A stretch of 36,125 nt of DNA. Source: Meridianimarinicoccus zhengii (GTDB lineage Bacteria > Pseudomonadota > Alphaproteobacteria > Rhodobacterales > Rhodobacteraceae). The stretch's first letter is position 1; every line of letters starts with the position of its first letter. The DNA lies in NCBI RefSeq assembly GCF_003254465.1, contig NZ_QDFI01000043.1:1-36125 (forward strand), written 5' to 3'. A program made the position numbers and the translations under genes. The notes beneath the pieces were generated by a model that saw only the letters and a program-made list of their open reading frames with translations, was not told where the DNA came from and did not search any database. Shown piece by piece: positions 18,846 through 27,046 of this stretch.

Positions 18846-19796
18846 ATGACGCTGACCCTGCCAAGCCCCGCCCAACCCCTCAAGATCGGCACACGCGGAT
18901 CGCCCCTGGCGCTCGCGCAGGCGCACGAGACGCGCGACAGGCTGGCCGCCGCCTTCGACCTGCCGCCGGAGGCGTTCGAGGTGGTCGTGATCAAGACCAC
19001 GGGCGACCGGGTTCTGGACCGCCCCCTGAAGGAGATCGGCGGCAAGGGCCTGTTCACCCGCGAGATCGAGGACGCGATGCTGGCGGGCGGGATCGACATC
19101 GCCGTGCATTCCATGAAGGACATGCCGACGCTGCAACCCGAGGGGCTGGTGCTGGATTGCTACCTGCCGCGGGAGGACGTGCGCGATGCCTTCGTGTCGC
19201 TGCACGCGGACGGGATCGCGGCCCTGCCCGAAGGCGCCGTGGTCGGCTCGTCGAGCCTGCGGCGGCGCGCGCAACTGGCGCATCGGCGGCCCGACCTGCA
19301 ACTGGTGGAGTTCCGGGGCAACGTGCAGACCCGGATGAAGAAGCTGGCGGACGGCGTGGCGGTGGCGACGTTCCTCGCCATGGCGGGGCTGCGGCGGCTG
19401 GGCATGACCGAGGTCGCGCGCGGCGCGATCGACCCCGACGACATGCTGCCCGCGGTGGCGCAAGGCGCCATCGGGATCGAACGGCGCGCGGACGACCATC
19501 GCGCGGGCGACATGCTGGCGGCGATCCATGACCACGTGACCGGGCAGCGGCTGGCGGCGGAGCGTGCGTTCCTTGCACGGCTCGACGGGTCCTGTGAGAC
19601 GCCCATCGCGGGGCTGGCGGAACTGGACGGCGGCACGCTGCACCTGCGCGGCGAGATCCTGCGCACCGATGGGTCCGAGGCGCTGGCCGACCGCGTGAGC
19701 GGACCGATCGAGGACGGCGCCGAGATGGGCCGCGCGCTGGCGGCGGGTTTGCTGGACCGCGCGGGGCCGGGGTTCTTCGACTGGAAGACCGGCTGA
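18846..19796 (+). CDS. hemC: Hydroxymethylbilane synthase (porphobilinogen deaminase)
   Basis: This 316-residue enzyme joins four porphobilinogen units into hydroxymethylbilane in the cytoplasm. The N-terminus LKIGTRGSPLALAQA is the family signature. The catalytic aspartate is D92 in HSMKDMPT, and the cysteine that carries the dipyrromethane cofactor is C250 in LDGSCETPIAG. The arginine-rich stretch SSSLRRRAQLAHRRPDL and the segment FRGNVQTRMKKL bind the acidic side chains of the growing chain. Length is normal. It is divergent from hemE, so two steps of the same pathway (with HemD between them) share one control region. Confidence 0.98.
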   Translation: MTLTLPSPAQPLKIGTRGSPLALAQAHETRDRLAAAFDLPPEAFEVVVIKTTGDRVLDRPLKEIGGKGLFTREIEDAMLAGGIDIAVHSMKDMPTLQPEGLVLDCYLPREDVRDAFVSLHADGIAALPEGAVVGSSSLRRRAQLAHRRPDLQLVEFRGNVQTRMKKLADGVAVATFLAMAGLRRLGMTEVARGAIDPDDMLPAVAQGAIGIERRADDHRAGDMLAAIHDHVTGQRLAAERAFLARLDGSCETPIAGLAELDGGTLHLRGEILRTDGSEALADRVSGPIEDGAEMGRALAAGLLDRAGPGFFDWKTG

Positions 19797-19925
19797 GCGG
19801 GGCCCAGCACTGCGCCGCGGCGGCCGCGGCCGGGACGGTGCGGCCCTGCGGCGACGGGGCATCGCAAAACCGTCACCATGCCGCGCTAGGTCTCGACGGA
19901 CGGGATGACAGGACGGAGACGCGCC

Positions 19926-20852
19926 ATGGCCGATGACATGCAGAACGACGACGACCGCGGGATGGATTGGCTGGAGGCGGAACTGGCCGACACGCTCGAC
20001 GAGGATTACGAGCTGGAACTGTCGGAACCCGCGCTGTCCATGGAGATCCGGCGGATCTATGAAAAGGCGCACCCGCCGAGCCTGGAGCGGAAGGATTACT
20101 TCCGCAAGCTGCTGGCGTTGCAGGCCGAATTGATCAAGGTTCAGGACTGGCTGCAATACACGGGCGAGAAGATCGTCGTGATCTTCGAGGGGCGCGACAG
20201 CGCGGGCAAGGGCGGTGTCATCAAGCGCATCACCCAGCGGCTGAACCCGCGCGTGGCCCGTGTCGTGGCGCTGCCTGCGCCATCGGAGCGCGAGAAGTCC
20301 CAGTGGTATTTTCAGCGCTACGTGCCGCATCTGCCCGCGGGCGGCGAGATGGTGCTGTTCGACCGGTCCTGGTACAACCGGTCGGGCGTGGAGAAGGTCA
20401 TGGGCTTCGCCACGGACGATCAGGTGGAACAGTTCTTCCACGACGTGCCGGAGTTCGAGCGGATGCTGGTGCGGTCGGGGATCCGGGTCATCAAGTACTG
20501 GTTCTCGATCACCGACGAGGAACAGCAGTTGCGGTTCCTGATGCGCATCCACGACCCGCTGAAGCAGTGGAAGCTGTCGCCCATGGACCTGCAGAGCCGG
20601 GTGCGCTGGGAGCAGTACACCAAGGCCAAGGAAGAGACCTTCGCGCGCACGAACATCCCCGAGGCGCCGTGGTACATCGTGGAAGGCAACGACAAGAAGC
20701 GGGCGCGGCTGAACTGCATCGACCACCTGCTGGGGCAGATCCCCTATGGGCCCGTGCCGCACGAGGAGGTCACGCTGCCCGAGCGCGTCTACAACAAGGA
20801 ATACGAGCGCGCGGTGCTGCCGCCGGAGCTCTACGTGCCGCAGAAATACTGA
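19926..20852 (+). CDS. ppk2: Polyphosphate kinase 2
   Basis: This 308-residue PPK2-family enzyme moves phosphate between inorganic polyphosphate and nucleotides, most often using polyphosphate to make GTP or ATP from the diphosphate. The P-loop is FEGRDSAGKGGVIKRI starting near residue 88, with D146 and the lid in LFDRSWYNRSGVEKVMGF (144-161). The length and single domain match class I PPK2. Later conserved segments are WFSITDEEQQLRF and KLSPMDLQSRVRWEQYT. The ATG at 19926 has GGAG seven bases upstream, whereas an ATG at 19905 has no good ribosome site. The N-terminal 50 residues are acidic. It stands alone next to hemC and convergent with the urea transporter operon. Confidence 0.95.
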   Translation: MADDMQNDDDRGMDWLEAELADTLDEDYELELSEPALSMEIRRIYEKAHPPSLERKDYFRKLLALQAELIKVQDWLQYTGEKIVVIFEGRDSAGKGGVIKRITQRLNPRVARVVALPAPSEREKSQWYFQRYVPHLPAGGEMVLFDRSWYNRSGVEKVMGFATDDQVEQFFHDVPEFERMLVRSGIRVIKYWFSITDEEQQLRFLMRIHDPLKQWKLSPMDLQSRVRWEQYTKAKEETFARTNIPEAPWYIVEGNDKKRARLNCIDHLLGQIPYGPVPHEEVTLPERVYNKEYERAVLPPELYVPQKY

Positions 20853-20888
20853 CGCGCGGCGCGCGCCGCCCGTCACTTGTCACGCGGA

Positions 20889-20937
20889 CACGCCTGCGGC
20901 GTGAAGTCATGTCCCCACGCCCGCCCGTGCCGGGCGG
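20889..20937. terminator. Two stem-loops between convergent ppk2 and urtE
   Basis: CACGCC pairs with GGCGTG around TGC at 20889-20903, and CCGCCCG pairs with CGGGCGG around TGC at 20921-20937. Both are perfect. They lie in the 116-bp gap between the ppk2 stop and the urtE stop and are placed well to end transcription in either direction. No T-tract follows. Confidence 0.5.
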
Positions 20938-20968
20938 CCGCGGGTCCCGCCGCGCGTGGCGAGGCGGG

Positions 20969-21664
20969 TCACACGGTGAGCAGGCCGCGCACCTCTGTCT
21001 CGTTCATGTCCGCGCGGGTGCCGGATTTGACGATCTGGCCCCGGTCCATCACGTGGAACGTGTCGCACAGGTCGCGGGCGAAGTCGAAATACTGCTCCAC
21101 CAGCACGATGGCCATGTCACCCCGGTCACGCAGGTAGCGGATGGCGCGGCCGATATCCTGGATGATCGAGGGCTGGATGCCTTCGGTCGGTTCGTCCAGC
21201 ACCAGAAGCCGCGGCTTCATCACCAGCGCGCGGCCGATGGCGAGCTGCTGCTGCTGGCCGCCGGACAGGTCGCCGCCCCGCCGCCCCATCATGTCGCGCA
21301 GGACCGGGAAGAGGGTGAACACCTCGTCCGGGATGCGCCGTTCGGCGCGGGGCAGGACGGCGAAGCCGGTTTCCAGGTTCTCGCGCACGGTCAGGAGCGG
21401 GAAGATCTCGCGCCCCTGCGGCACGGAGGCGACCCCCGCGCGGGCGCGGGCGTCGCCGCGCAGGCGCGCGAGGTCGGTGCCGTCCCAGGCGATCCGCCCG
21501 GCGGAGACCGGGTTGCGCCCGACCACGGCGCGCAGGAGCGTCGTCTTGCCCACGCCGTTGCGGCCCAGCACGGCGGTGACCTGCCCGATTTCGGCGGTCA
21601 GCGACACGTCGCGCAGGGCCTGCGCCGCCCCGTAATGCACATCCACATGTTCAACGCTGAGCAT
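20969..21664 (-). CDS. urtE: Urea ABC transporter ATP-binding subunit UrtE
   Basis: This 231-residue ATPase is one of two that power the Urt urea importer; it is LivF-like. Walker A is LGRNGVGKTTLL, the signature LSGGQQQQLAIGRALV, and Walker B RLLVLDEPTEGIQPSI. The phrase DEPTEGIQPSIIQDI is typical of UrtE and separates it from the branched-chain amino acid homologues. The start at 21664 (MLSVEHVDVHYG) has GGGG six bases before it; an ATG at 21676 would add four residues but its ribosome site would be too close. It is the last gene of the operon, 83 bases after urtD ends. Confidence 0.95.
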   Translation of the reverse strand: MLSVEHVDVHYGAAQALRDVSLTAEIGQVTAVLGRNGVGKTTLLRAVVGRNPVSAGRIAWDGTDLARLRGDARARAGVASVPQGREIFPLLTVRENLETGFAVLPRAERRIPDEVFTLFPVLRDMMGRRGGDLSGGQQQQLAIGRALVMKPRLLVLDEPTEGIQPSIIQDIGRAIRYLRDRGDMAIVLVEQYFDFARDLCDTFHVMDRGQIVKSGTRADMNETEVRGLLTV

Positions 21665-21747
21665 CGGCGACCCCATCCTCTGTCCGGAAATATCCCCGCC
21701 GGAGACGCCCGCCCGCGCAAGCGGCGCACGGTCCGACCGTGTGCGCG

Positions 21748-22485
21748 TCAGCGGCCAAGATAGACCTCGATCACCTGGGGGTTCGCCGAGACATGGTCGA
21801 GCGAGCCTTCGGCCAGCACGTGGCCCTGGTGCAGCACCGTGACCCGGCAGTTCAGGGCGCGGACGAAATCCATGTCATGCTCGACCACCACGACCGTGTG
21901 CTTGCCCGCGATGCCGCGCAGCAGTTCGGCGGTGCGCATGGTTTCGGCATCGGTCATGCCCGCGGCGGGTTCGTCCACCAGCAGCAGTTCCGGGTCCTGC
22001 GCGAGCAGCATGCCGATTTCCAGCCATTGCTTCTGACCGTGGCTGAGATCGCCCGCCATGGCATCGCGCGCGTCGGTGAGCTTCACGAGATCGAGCAGTT
22101 CGGTGATGCGGGCGGTATCCGCGTCGCTGCGGCGGTGGAAGAGCGTGGCCCAGACGGAGCGGTCGTCCTTCAGCGCGAGCGCGATGTTGTCCTCGACGCT
22201 CTGGGTTTCGAACACGGTGGGTTTCTGGAACTTGCGCCCGATGCCGAGCCGGGCGGTCCCGGCCTCGTCCAGCCGGGTCAGGTCGATATGCTGGTTCCAC
22301 AGCACGTCGCCGGTGTCGGGGCGGGTCTTGCCGGTGATGATGTCCATCATCGTGGTCTTGCCGGCACCATTGGGGCCGATCACCGCGCGCAATTCGCCCT
22401 TTTCGACCGTGAGCGACAGGTTGTTGATCGCCTTGAACCCGTCGAAGCTGCGGTTCACGCCGTCGAGGGCCAGCTGGATGCTCAT
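21748..22485 (-). CDS. urtD: Urea ABC transporter ATP-binding subunit UrtD
   Basis: This 245-residue LivG-like ATPase pairs with UrtE on the cytoplasmic face of the UrtBC permease. Walker A is IGPNGAGKTTMM, the signature LSHGQKQWLEIGMLLA, and Walker B ELLLVDEPAAGMTDAE. The signature with LSHGQKQWLEIGM and the phrase GKTRPDTGDVLW are typical of UrtD. The ATG at 22485 overlaps the urtC stop by four bases (ATGA), which fixes the start and indicates translational coupling. The frame stays open upstream into urtC but that part is a shadow. Confidence 0.96.
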   Translation of the reverse strand: MSIQLALDGVNRSFDGFKAINNLSLTVEKGELRAVIGPNGAGKTTMMDIITGKTRPDTGDVLWNQHIDLTRLDEAGTARLGIGRKFQKPTVFETQSVEDNIALALKDDRSVWATLFHRRSDADTARITELLDLVKLTDARDAMAGDLSHGQKQWLEIGMLLAQDPELLLVDEPAAGMTDAETMRTAELLRGIAGKHTVVVVEHDMDFVRALNCRVTVLHQGHVLAEGSLDHVSANPQVIEVYLGR

Positions 22486-23591
22486 GCCTTGGCCTCTCGT
22501 GCCGTTGTCAGGTCGCGGGCGGCAGGGCGGCGGCGCAGGGTGTTTTCGATAACGCCCAGCACGCCCTGCGGCATGAAGATCGTGACGAAGATGAAGAGCG
22601 CACCCAGCACGAAGATCCATATCTCGGGGAACCAGCCTGTCAGGAGTGTCTGCGCGGCGCCGACGATGATCGCGCCCATGGCCGCACCCACGAGCGTGCC
22701 GCGCCCGCCGAGCGCCACCCAGATCACGATGCCGATGGAGTTGGCGGGGCTGAATTCGCCCGGGTTGATGATGCCGACCTGCGGCGTGTAGAGCGCGCCC
22801 GCGACGCCCGCCATCATGGCGGAGACGACGAAGACGAAGAGCTTGTAGTGCTCCACCCGGTAGCCGATGAAGCGCGTGCGGCTTTCGGCGTCGCGCACGG
22901 CGATCAGCACCTTGCCCAGCTTGGAGTTGGTGATGGCCTTGGCGATCAGCAGCCCGGCGGCAAGGGCGATCGCCGAGAGCACGAACAGACCCGCGCGCGT
23001 GGCGTCGGACTGGAGGTTGAAGCCGAGCACGTCCTTGAAGTCGGTCAGCCCGTTATTGCCGCCAAAGCCCATCTCGTTGCGGAAAAAGGCAAGCATGAGC
23101 GCATAGGTCATCGCCTGCGTGATGATCGACAGGTAGACGCCGGTGACCCGGCTGCGGAAGGCGAACCAGCCGAAGACGAAGGCGAGCGCGCCGGGGGCGA
23201 GCAGCACCATGATGCAGGCGAACCAGAACATGTCGAAGCCAAGCCAGTACCAAGGCAGGGCGTCGTAGTTCAGGAACACCATGAAATCGGGCAGGAGCGG
23301 GTTGCCATAGACGCCGCGGTCGCCGATCTCGCGCATCAGGTGCATGCCCATGGCGTAGCCGCCGAGCGCGAAGAAGGCCCCGTGGCCTAGCGACAGGATC
23401 CCGCAATAGCCCCAGACGAGGTCCAGCGCGACGGCGAGCAGCGCGTAGCACAGGTACTTCCCGAACAGCGACACCACATAGGAGGGCACGAACCGGTCGG
23501 TGAAGGCGAGATTGCCGAGCGGGATTGCCACGGTCAGCACGAAGAGCCCCGCGAGGAAGATGCCCATGCGGCGGTCGATGAGCGCGGTCAT
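22482..23591 (-). CDS. urtC: Urea ABC transporter permease UrtC
   Basis: This 369-residue LivM-like permease has about ten transmembrane helices. Family blocks include YALLAVALDLVWGYCGILSL near residues 50-70, GHGAFFALGGYAMGMHLMRE just after, GFGGNNGLTDFKDVLGF in the centre, and VWVALGGRGTLVGAAMGAII near the end. These match UrtC closely. It forms the membrane channel together with UrtB. It overlaps urtD by four bases and starts 51 bases after urtB ends, so it is in the middle of one operon. Confidence 0.96.
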   Translation of the reverse strand: MTALIDRRMGIFLAGLFVLTVAIPLGNLAFTDRFVPSYVVSLFGKYLCYALLAVALDLVWGYCGILSLGHGAFFALGGYAMGMHLMREIGDRGVYGNPLLPDFMVFLNYDALPWYWLGFDMFWFACIMVLLAPGALAFVFGWFAFRSRVTGVYLSIITQAMTYALMLAFFRNEMGFGGNNGLTDFKDVLGFNLQSDATRAGLFVLSAIALAAGLLIAKAITNSKLGKVLIAVRDAESRTRFIGYRVEHYKLFVFVVSAMMAGVAGALYTPQVGIINPGEFSPANSIGIVIWVALGGRGTLVGAAMGAIIVGAAQTLLTGWFPEIWIFVLGALFIFVTIFMPQGVLGVIENTLRRRPAARDLTTAREAKA

Positions 23592-23642
23592 GGCGCGGTC
23601 CTTTGCAACAGGGGGCAGGCGGGGTCCGGGGTCCGGGTCATG

Positions 23643-25265
23643 TCACGCATCGACCGCGCGCCCCTTGACCGCGAAAAGCCCGCGGGGTCGTTTCTGGATG
23701 AAGAGGATGATCGCCACCAGCACGACGATCTTGGCCAGCACCGCGCCCGCGTAGGGTTCGAGGAACTTGTTGGCGATGCCGATGCTGAAGGCGCCCGCAA
23801 GCGTGCCCCAGAGGTTGCCCGCGCCGCCGAAGACCACGACCATGAAGCTGTCCACGATGTAGCTTTGCCCGAGATTGGGCGAAACGTTGTCGATCTGGCT
23901 GAGCGCCACGCCGGCGAGCCCGGCGATGCCCGCGCCCAGCCCGAATGTCATCGCATCGACCCATCCGGTGCGGATGCCCATGTTCGCGGCCATCGCCCGG
24001 TTCTGCGTGACCGCGCGCATCTGCAGCCCGATGGGCGTGCGCCGCATGACGATCAGCAGCACCGCGAAAACCGCGAGCGCGAAGACGAGGATCCAAAGCC
24101 GGTTGTAGGTGATCGTCATCTGGCCGATCTCGAAGGCGCCGGACATCCAGGACGGGTTGCCGACCTCGCGGTTGTTGGGGCCGAAGATCGACCGCACGGT
24201 CTGTTGCAGGATCAGGCTGACGCCCCAGGTGGCCAGCAGCGTTTCCAGCGGGCGGCCATAGAGGAACCGCACGCAGCCCCGTTCGATGGCCACGCCGACG
24301 GCCCCTGCCACAAGAAACGCGAGCGGCGCCGCGATCAGCAGCGACCAGTCGAACAGGCCCGGAAAGGACGTGCGGATGATGTTCTGCACGAAGAAGGTCG
24401 TGTAGGCGCCCAGCATGACCAACTCGCCATGGGCCATGTTGATGACGCCCATCACGCCGAAGGTGATGGCAAGCCCGATGGCCGCCAGCAGCAGCACCGA
24501 TCCGAGCGACAGGCCGAACCAGACGTTCTGGGCCATGTTCCACATCTGCCGGGCGCGTTCGATCCGTTCGACCGCGGCGCCCGCGGCCTCGGCGATCTCG
24601 GTGTCGGGCGATTGCACCAGCGGCGTGAGCACGCCAAGGGCGACCCCGTCGCGGCGGGCGGCGATCACGTCGATGGCGGCACGGCGGTCCGGAACGGTTG
24701 CAGCGTCGTCCTGAAGGACGGCGCGGGCCACCGCCTCGGACAGGGCCTGGCGAACGGCTGCGTCCTGTTCGGCGTCCAGCGCTGCCGCGAGCGCGTCGGC
24801 CTGCGCCGGGTCGGGCGCGTCGAACGCCGCCTGCGCGGCCTCCAGCCTGCGGGCCGGGTCGGGGTGGCGCAGGGTGAGCGTGCCGACCGCCGCGGCCACC
24901 GCCCGGCGCAGGGAATTGTTGACGCGGATGGCCGACGACCCGCGCCGGGGAATTTCACCGTAGCTTTCGCCGGTCAGCGCGTCGAAGGCGTGGTCGTCGC
25001 CGCCCACGTCGCGCACGATCACCACGGCGGCGTTGGAATCGAGCGTGTGCAGGTCGCCCTCGGCCAGCGCCTCCAGCACGTCGATGGCGCGGTCGTCATT
25101 GGTTGCGGCGATGCGCCCGACGAGCGCTTCGACCTCGGCGAAACTCGCGTCGGGCAGGGCGCCCACCAGCGCCGCGAAATCGCCATCGACCGGGGTTTGC
25201 GCCGCGGCGGAGATCGGAAACAGGAGAAGAAGGGTGACGGCAAGCCACCGGCGCAGACGCGTCAT
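23643..25265 (-). CDS. urtB: Urea ABC transporter permease UrtB
   Basis: This 540-residue LivH-like permease has two parts. A signal peptide (residues 1-22) leads into a periplasmic alpha-helical, alanine-rich domain up to about 240; the membrane domain follows, with GLAITFGVMGVINMAHGELV and LGAYTTFFVQNIIR at its start and VVVFGGAGNLWGTLAGAFSI near its end. The long N-terminal domain occurs in many UrtB proteins and is not a fusion artefact; its role is not settled. The ATG at 25265 gives MTRLRRWLAVTLLLLFPISA, a clear signal sequence. The gene lies 88 bases after urtA, with two stem-loops in the gap. Confidence 0.95.
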   Translation of the reverse strand: MTRLRRWLAVTLLLLFPISAAAQTPVDGDFAALVGALPDASFAEVEALVGRIAATNDDRAIDVLEALAEGDLHTLDSNAAVVIVRDVGGDDHAFDALTGESYGEIPRRGSSAIRVNNSLRRAVAAAVGTLTLRHPDPARRLEAAQAAFDAPDPAQADALAAALDAEQDAAVRQALSEAVARAVLQDDAATVPDRRAAIDVIAARRDGVALGVLTPLVQSPDTEIAEAAGAAVERIERARQMWNMAQNVWFGLSLGSVLLLAAIGLAITFGVMGVINMAHGELVMLGAYTTFFVQNIIRTSFPGLFDWSLLIAAPLAFLVAGAVGVAIERGCVRFLYGRPLETLLATWGVSLILQQTVRSIFGPNNREVGNPSWMSGAFEIGQMTITYNRLWILVFALAVFAVLLIVMRRTPIGLQMRAVTQNRAMAANMGIRTGWVDAMTFGLGAGIAGLAGVALSQIDNVSPNLGQSYIVDSFMVVVFGGAGNLWGTLAGAFSIGIANKFLEPYAGAVLAKIVVLVAIILFIQKRPRGLFAVKGRAVDA

Positions 25266-25287
25266 GGTATGATCCGGACAAGGGGAA

Positions 25288-25339
25288 CCCGCGTGACCGC
25301 GGGCAACGCGGTGCGGCCGCAGCGAGGGGCGGCCGCACC
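25288..25339 (-). promoter_or_regulatory. Tandem stem-loops between urtA and urtB
   Basis: GGTGCGGCCGC pairs perfectly over 11 bases with GCGGCCGCACC around an 8-base loop (25310-25339), and CCCGCG pairs with CGCGGG around TGAC (25288-25303). They start 14 bases after the urtA stop. No T-run follows, so partial termination or 3'-end protection of the urtA mRNA is more likely than full termination. This would let the binding protein be made in excess of the membrane parts. Confidence 0.65.
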
Positions 25340-25353
25340 AGATAGGCGCAGGA

Positions 25354-26643
25354 TCAGTTGGTCACGCCGCCGCAGCTTTCGGTGACGGTGTTCCAGTTCC
25401 CGCAATTGATCGGATCGGTCCAGTCGGCGATCAGGTTCGCGCTTTCGGGCAGGAAGTCGGACCATGCGTCGCCGGGCACCAGCCCGTCGGTTTCCCACAC
25501 GACCGAAAACTGGCCGTCATCCTGGATCTCGCCCACCAGCACGGGCTTCGTGATGTGGTGGTTCGGCAGCATTTCCGACATGCCGCCGGTCAGGTTCGGC
25601 ACCTGCACGCCGATGATGCTGTCGATCACCGCGTCGGCATCGGTCGTGCCTGCCTTTTCAACAGCTTGCACCCACATGTTGAAGCCGATGTAATGGGCTT
25701 CCATCGGGTCGTTGGTCACGCGATCCTCGTCGCCGATGAAATCGAGCCACGTGTTGATGAATGCGTCGTTTTCCGGCGTGTCCACCGACATGAAATAGTT
25801 CCATGCCGCGAGGTGGCCGACCAGCGGCGCGGTATCGAGCCCCGCGAGTTCCTCTTCGCCGACCGAGAAGGCGACGACGGGGATGTCCGTGGCGGCGATG
25901 CCCTGGTTGCCGAGTTCCTTGTAGAACGGCACGTTGGCGTCGCCGTTGATCGTGCTGACCACGGCGGTCTTCTTGCCCGCGGAGCCGAAGGTCTTGATGT
26001 CGGACACGATCGTCTGCCAGTCGGAATGGCTGAACGGCGTGTAGTTGATCATGATGTCCTCGGCCGCGACGCCCTTGTCCATCAGGTAGGCTTCGAGGAT
26101 CTTGTTGGTGGTGCGCGGATAGACGTAATCGGTGCCCGCCAGCACCCAGCGTTCCACGCCTTCCTGTTCCATCAGGTAATCCACCGCCGGGATCGCCTGC
26201 TGGTTCGGCGCTGCACCGGTGTAGAACACGTTGCGCTGGCTTTCCTCGCCCTCGTACTGGACGGGGTAGAACAGGATGGAGTTCAACTCCTCGAACACCG
26301 GCAGCACCGACTTGCGGCTGACGCTGGTCCAGGCGCCGAAGACGACATCGACTTCCTCGCCCTCGATCAGCTCGCGGGCCTTTTCGGCAAAGAGCGGCCA
26401 GTCGGAGGCCGGGTCCACGACCACCGCCTCCAGCGGACGCCCCAGCACGCCGCCCTTCTTGTTCTGCTCTTCCACGAGCATGAGCATCACGTCTTTCAGC
26501 GTGGTCTCGGAAATCGCCATCGTGCCCGACAGCGAATGCAGCACGCCGACCTTGATCGGGTCGCCCGACTGCGCGAGCGCCGTCGACGCCATCAGCGTGG
26601 TTGCAAGCCCGGCCCCGGCAAGAAGTGTCCTGAATGAAGTCAT
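25354..26643 (-). CDS. urtA: Urea ABC transporter substrate-binding protein UrtA
   Basis: This 429-residue periplasmic binding protein has a signal peptide with cleavage after TALA (near residue 24) and no lipobox. The mature protein opens with GDPIKVGVLHSLSGTMAISE, typical of UrtA and related FmdD-type proteins. Further family blocks are KGGVLGRPLEAVVVDPASDW, VFGAWTSVSRKSVLPVFEEL, FYPVQYEGEESQRNVFYTGA and YVYPRTTNKILEAYL. It captures urea (or a short amide) and delivers it to UrtBC. The ATG at 26643 is chosen because the signal peptide begins there; the frame runs another 129 codons upstream without similarity. It is the first gene of the operon. Confidence 0.96.
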   Translation of the reverse strand: MTSFRTLLAGAGLATTLMASTALAQSGDPIKVGVLHSLSGTMAISETTLKDVMLMLVEEQNKKGGVLGRPLEAVVVDPASDWPLFAEKARELIEGEEVDVVFGAWTSVSRKSVLPVFEELNSILFYPVQYEGEESQRNVFYTGAAPNQQAIPAVDYLMEQEGVERWVLAGTDYVYPRTTNKILEAYLMDKGVAAEDIMINYTPFSHSDWQTIVSDIKTFGSAGKKTAVVSTINGDANVPFYKELGNQGIAATDIPVVAFSVGEEELAGLDTAPLVGHLAAWNYFMSVDTPENDAFINTWLDFIGDEDRVTNDPMEAHYIGFNMWVQAVEKAGTTDADAVIDSIIGVQVPNLTGGMSEMLPNHHITKPVLVGEIQDDGQFSVVWETDGLVPGDAWSDFLPESANLIADWTDPINCGNWNTVTESCGGVTN

Positions 26644-27046
26644 GTGCGGTCCCCAAATGCGCTGCCGCCTTGCCCGGCGCGGGGCCGGTGGGGCGCTATC
26701 GGCGGCCCCGGGCGGTGTTCGACGTTTCCTGTGCCGCGCATCGCGATGCGGCGCGGCGGTGTGTGCGGCCGGTTCAGCAACCGGCCATGGGAAACCTGCG
26801 CCGCGATACCGGCACGCGGAACCGCGATGGCACAAAAAGCGGGCGTGTGGCGGGGGTCGCGCGGGGGCGGTCTGTTTGATAGGCGCAAAAACGCGGCATT
26901 CGATGAAATGATGTGCGCGGAATGGATCGGCCCGGCGCGATCGGCCGTCGGGGCAGAGTCGTCCGGCACGCGCCTTGCCCATGAAAAGGCCCGCCCCCGT
27001 GCAGGGGGCGGGCCGGGTCCGCGCGATCACGTGACCGGTCGGCCGG
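26644..27046. other. 403-bp gap upstream of urtA with leader hairpins and the BCCT terminator
   Basis: No credible gene is seen. The half nearest urtA carries, read on either strand, a GGGGCC/GGCCCC stem (26681-26709, long loop), a 14-bp palindrome CGCATCGCGATGCG (26737-26750) and GGCCGGTT/AACCGGCC around a 4-base loop (26766-26785). These could fold in a long urtA leader or be factor sites. An A/T-richer part at 26840-26920 may hold the urtA promoter. The far end holds the terminator of the BCCT gene. I found no convincing sigma-54 or NtrC site. Confidence 0.5.
26984..27014 (-). terminator. Rho-independent terminator of the BCCT gene
   Basis: On the minus strand an 11-base perfect stem (GGCCCGCCCCC with GGGGGCGGGCC, 5-base loop, 26988-27014) is followed directly by TTTT (26984-26987). 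It begins 33 bases after the BCCT stop codon. This is the clearest intrinsic terminator in the window. Confidence 0.85.

Noticed and set aside
20303-21763. A 486-codon open frame across the ppk2-urtE junction
   Set aside because: It runs out of frame through ppk2 and antisense through urtE, both of which are secure genes.
23643-25265. UrtB as a fusion of a novel periplasmic domain with a permease
   Set aside because: A long N-terminal domain is a known form of UrtB, so it is not unusual.
26766-26785. Possible guanidine-II riboswitch hairpin in the urtA leader
   Set aside because: That riboswitch needs two hairpins with ACGR loops; this loop reads GCTG on the urtA strand.
26760-26800. Possible sigma-54 promoter for urtA (TGGCC then TTGC on the minus strand)
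   Set aside because: The distance between the GG and GC elements is too short for a sigma-54 promoter.
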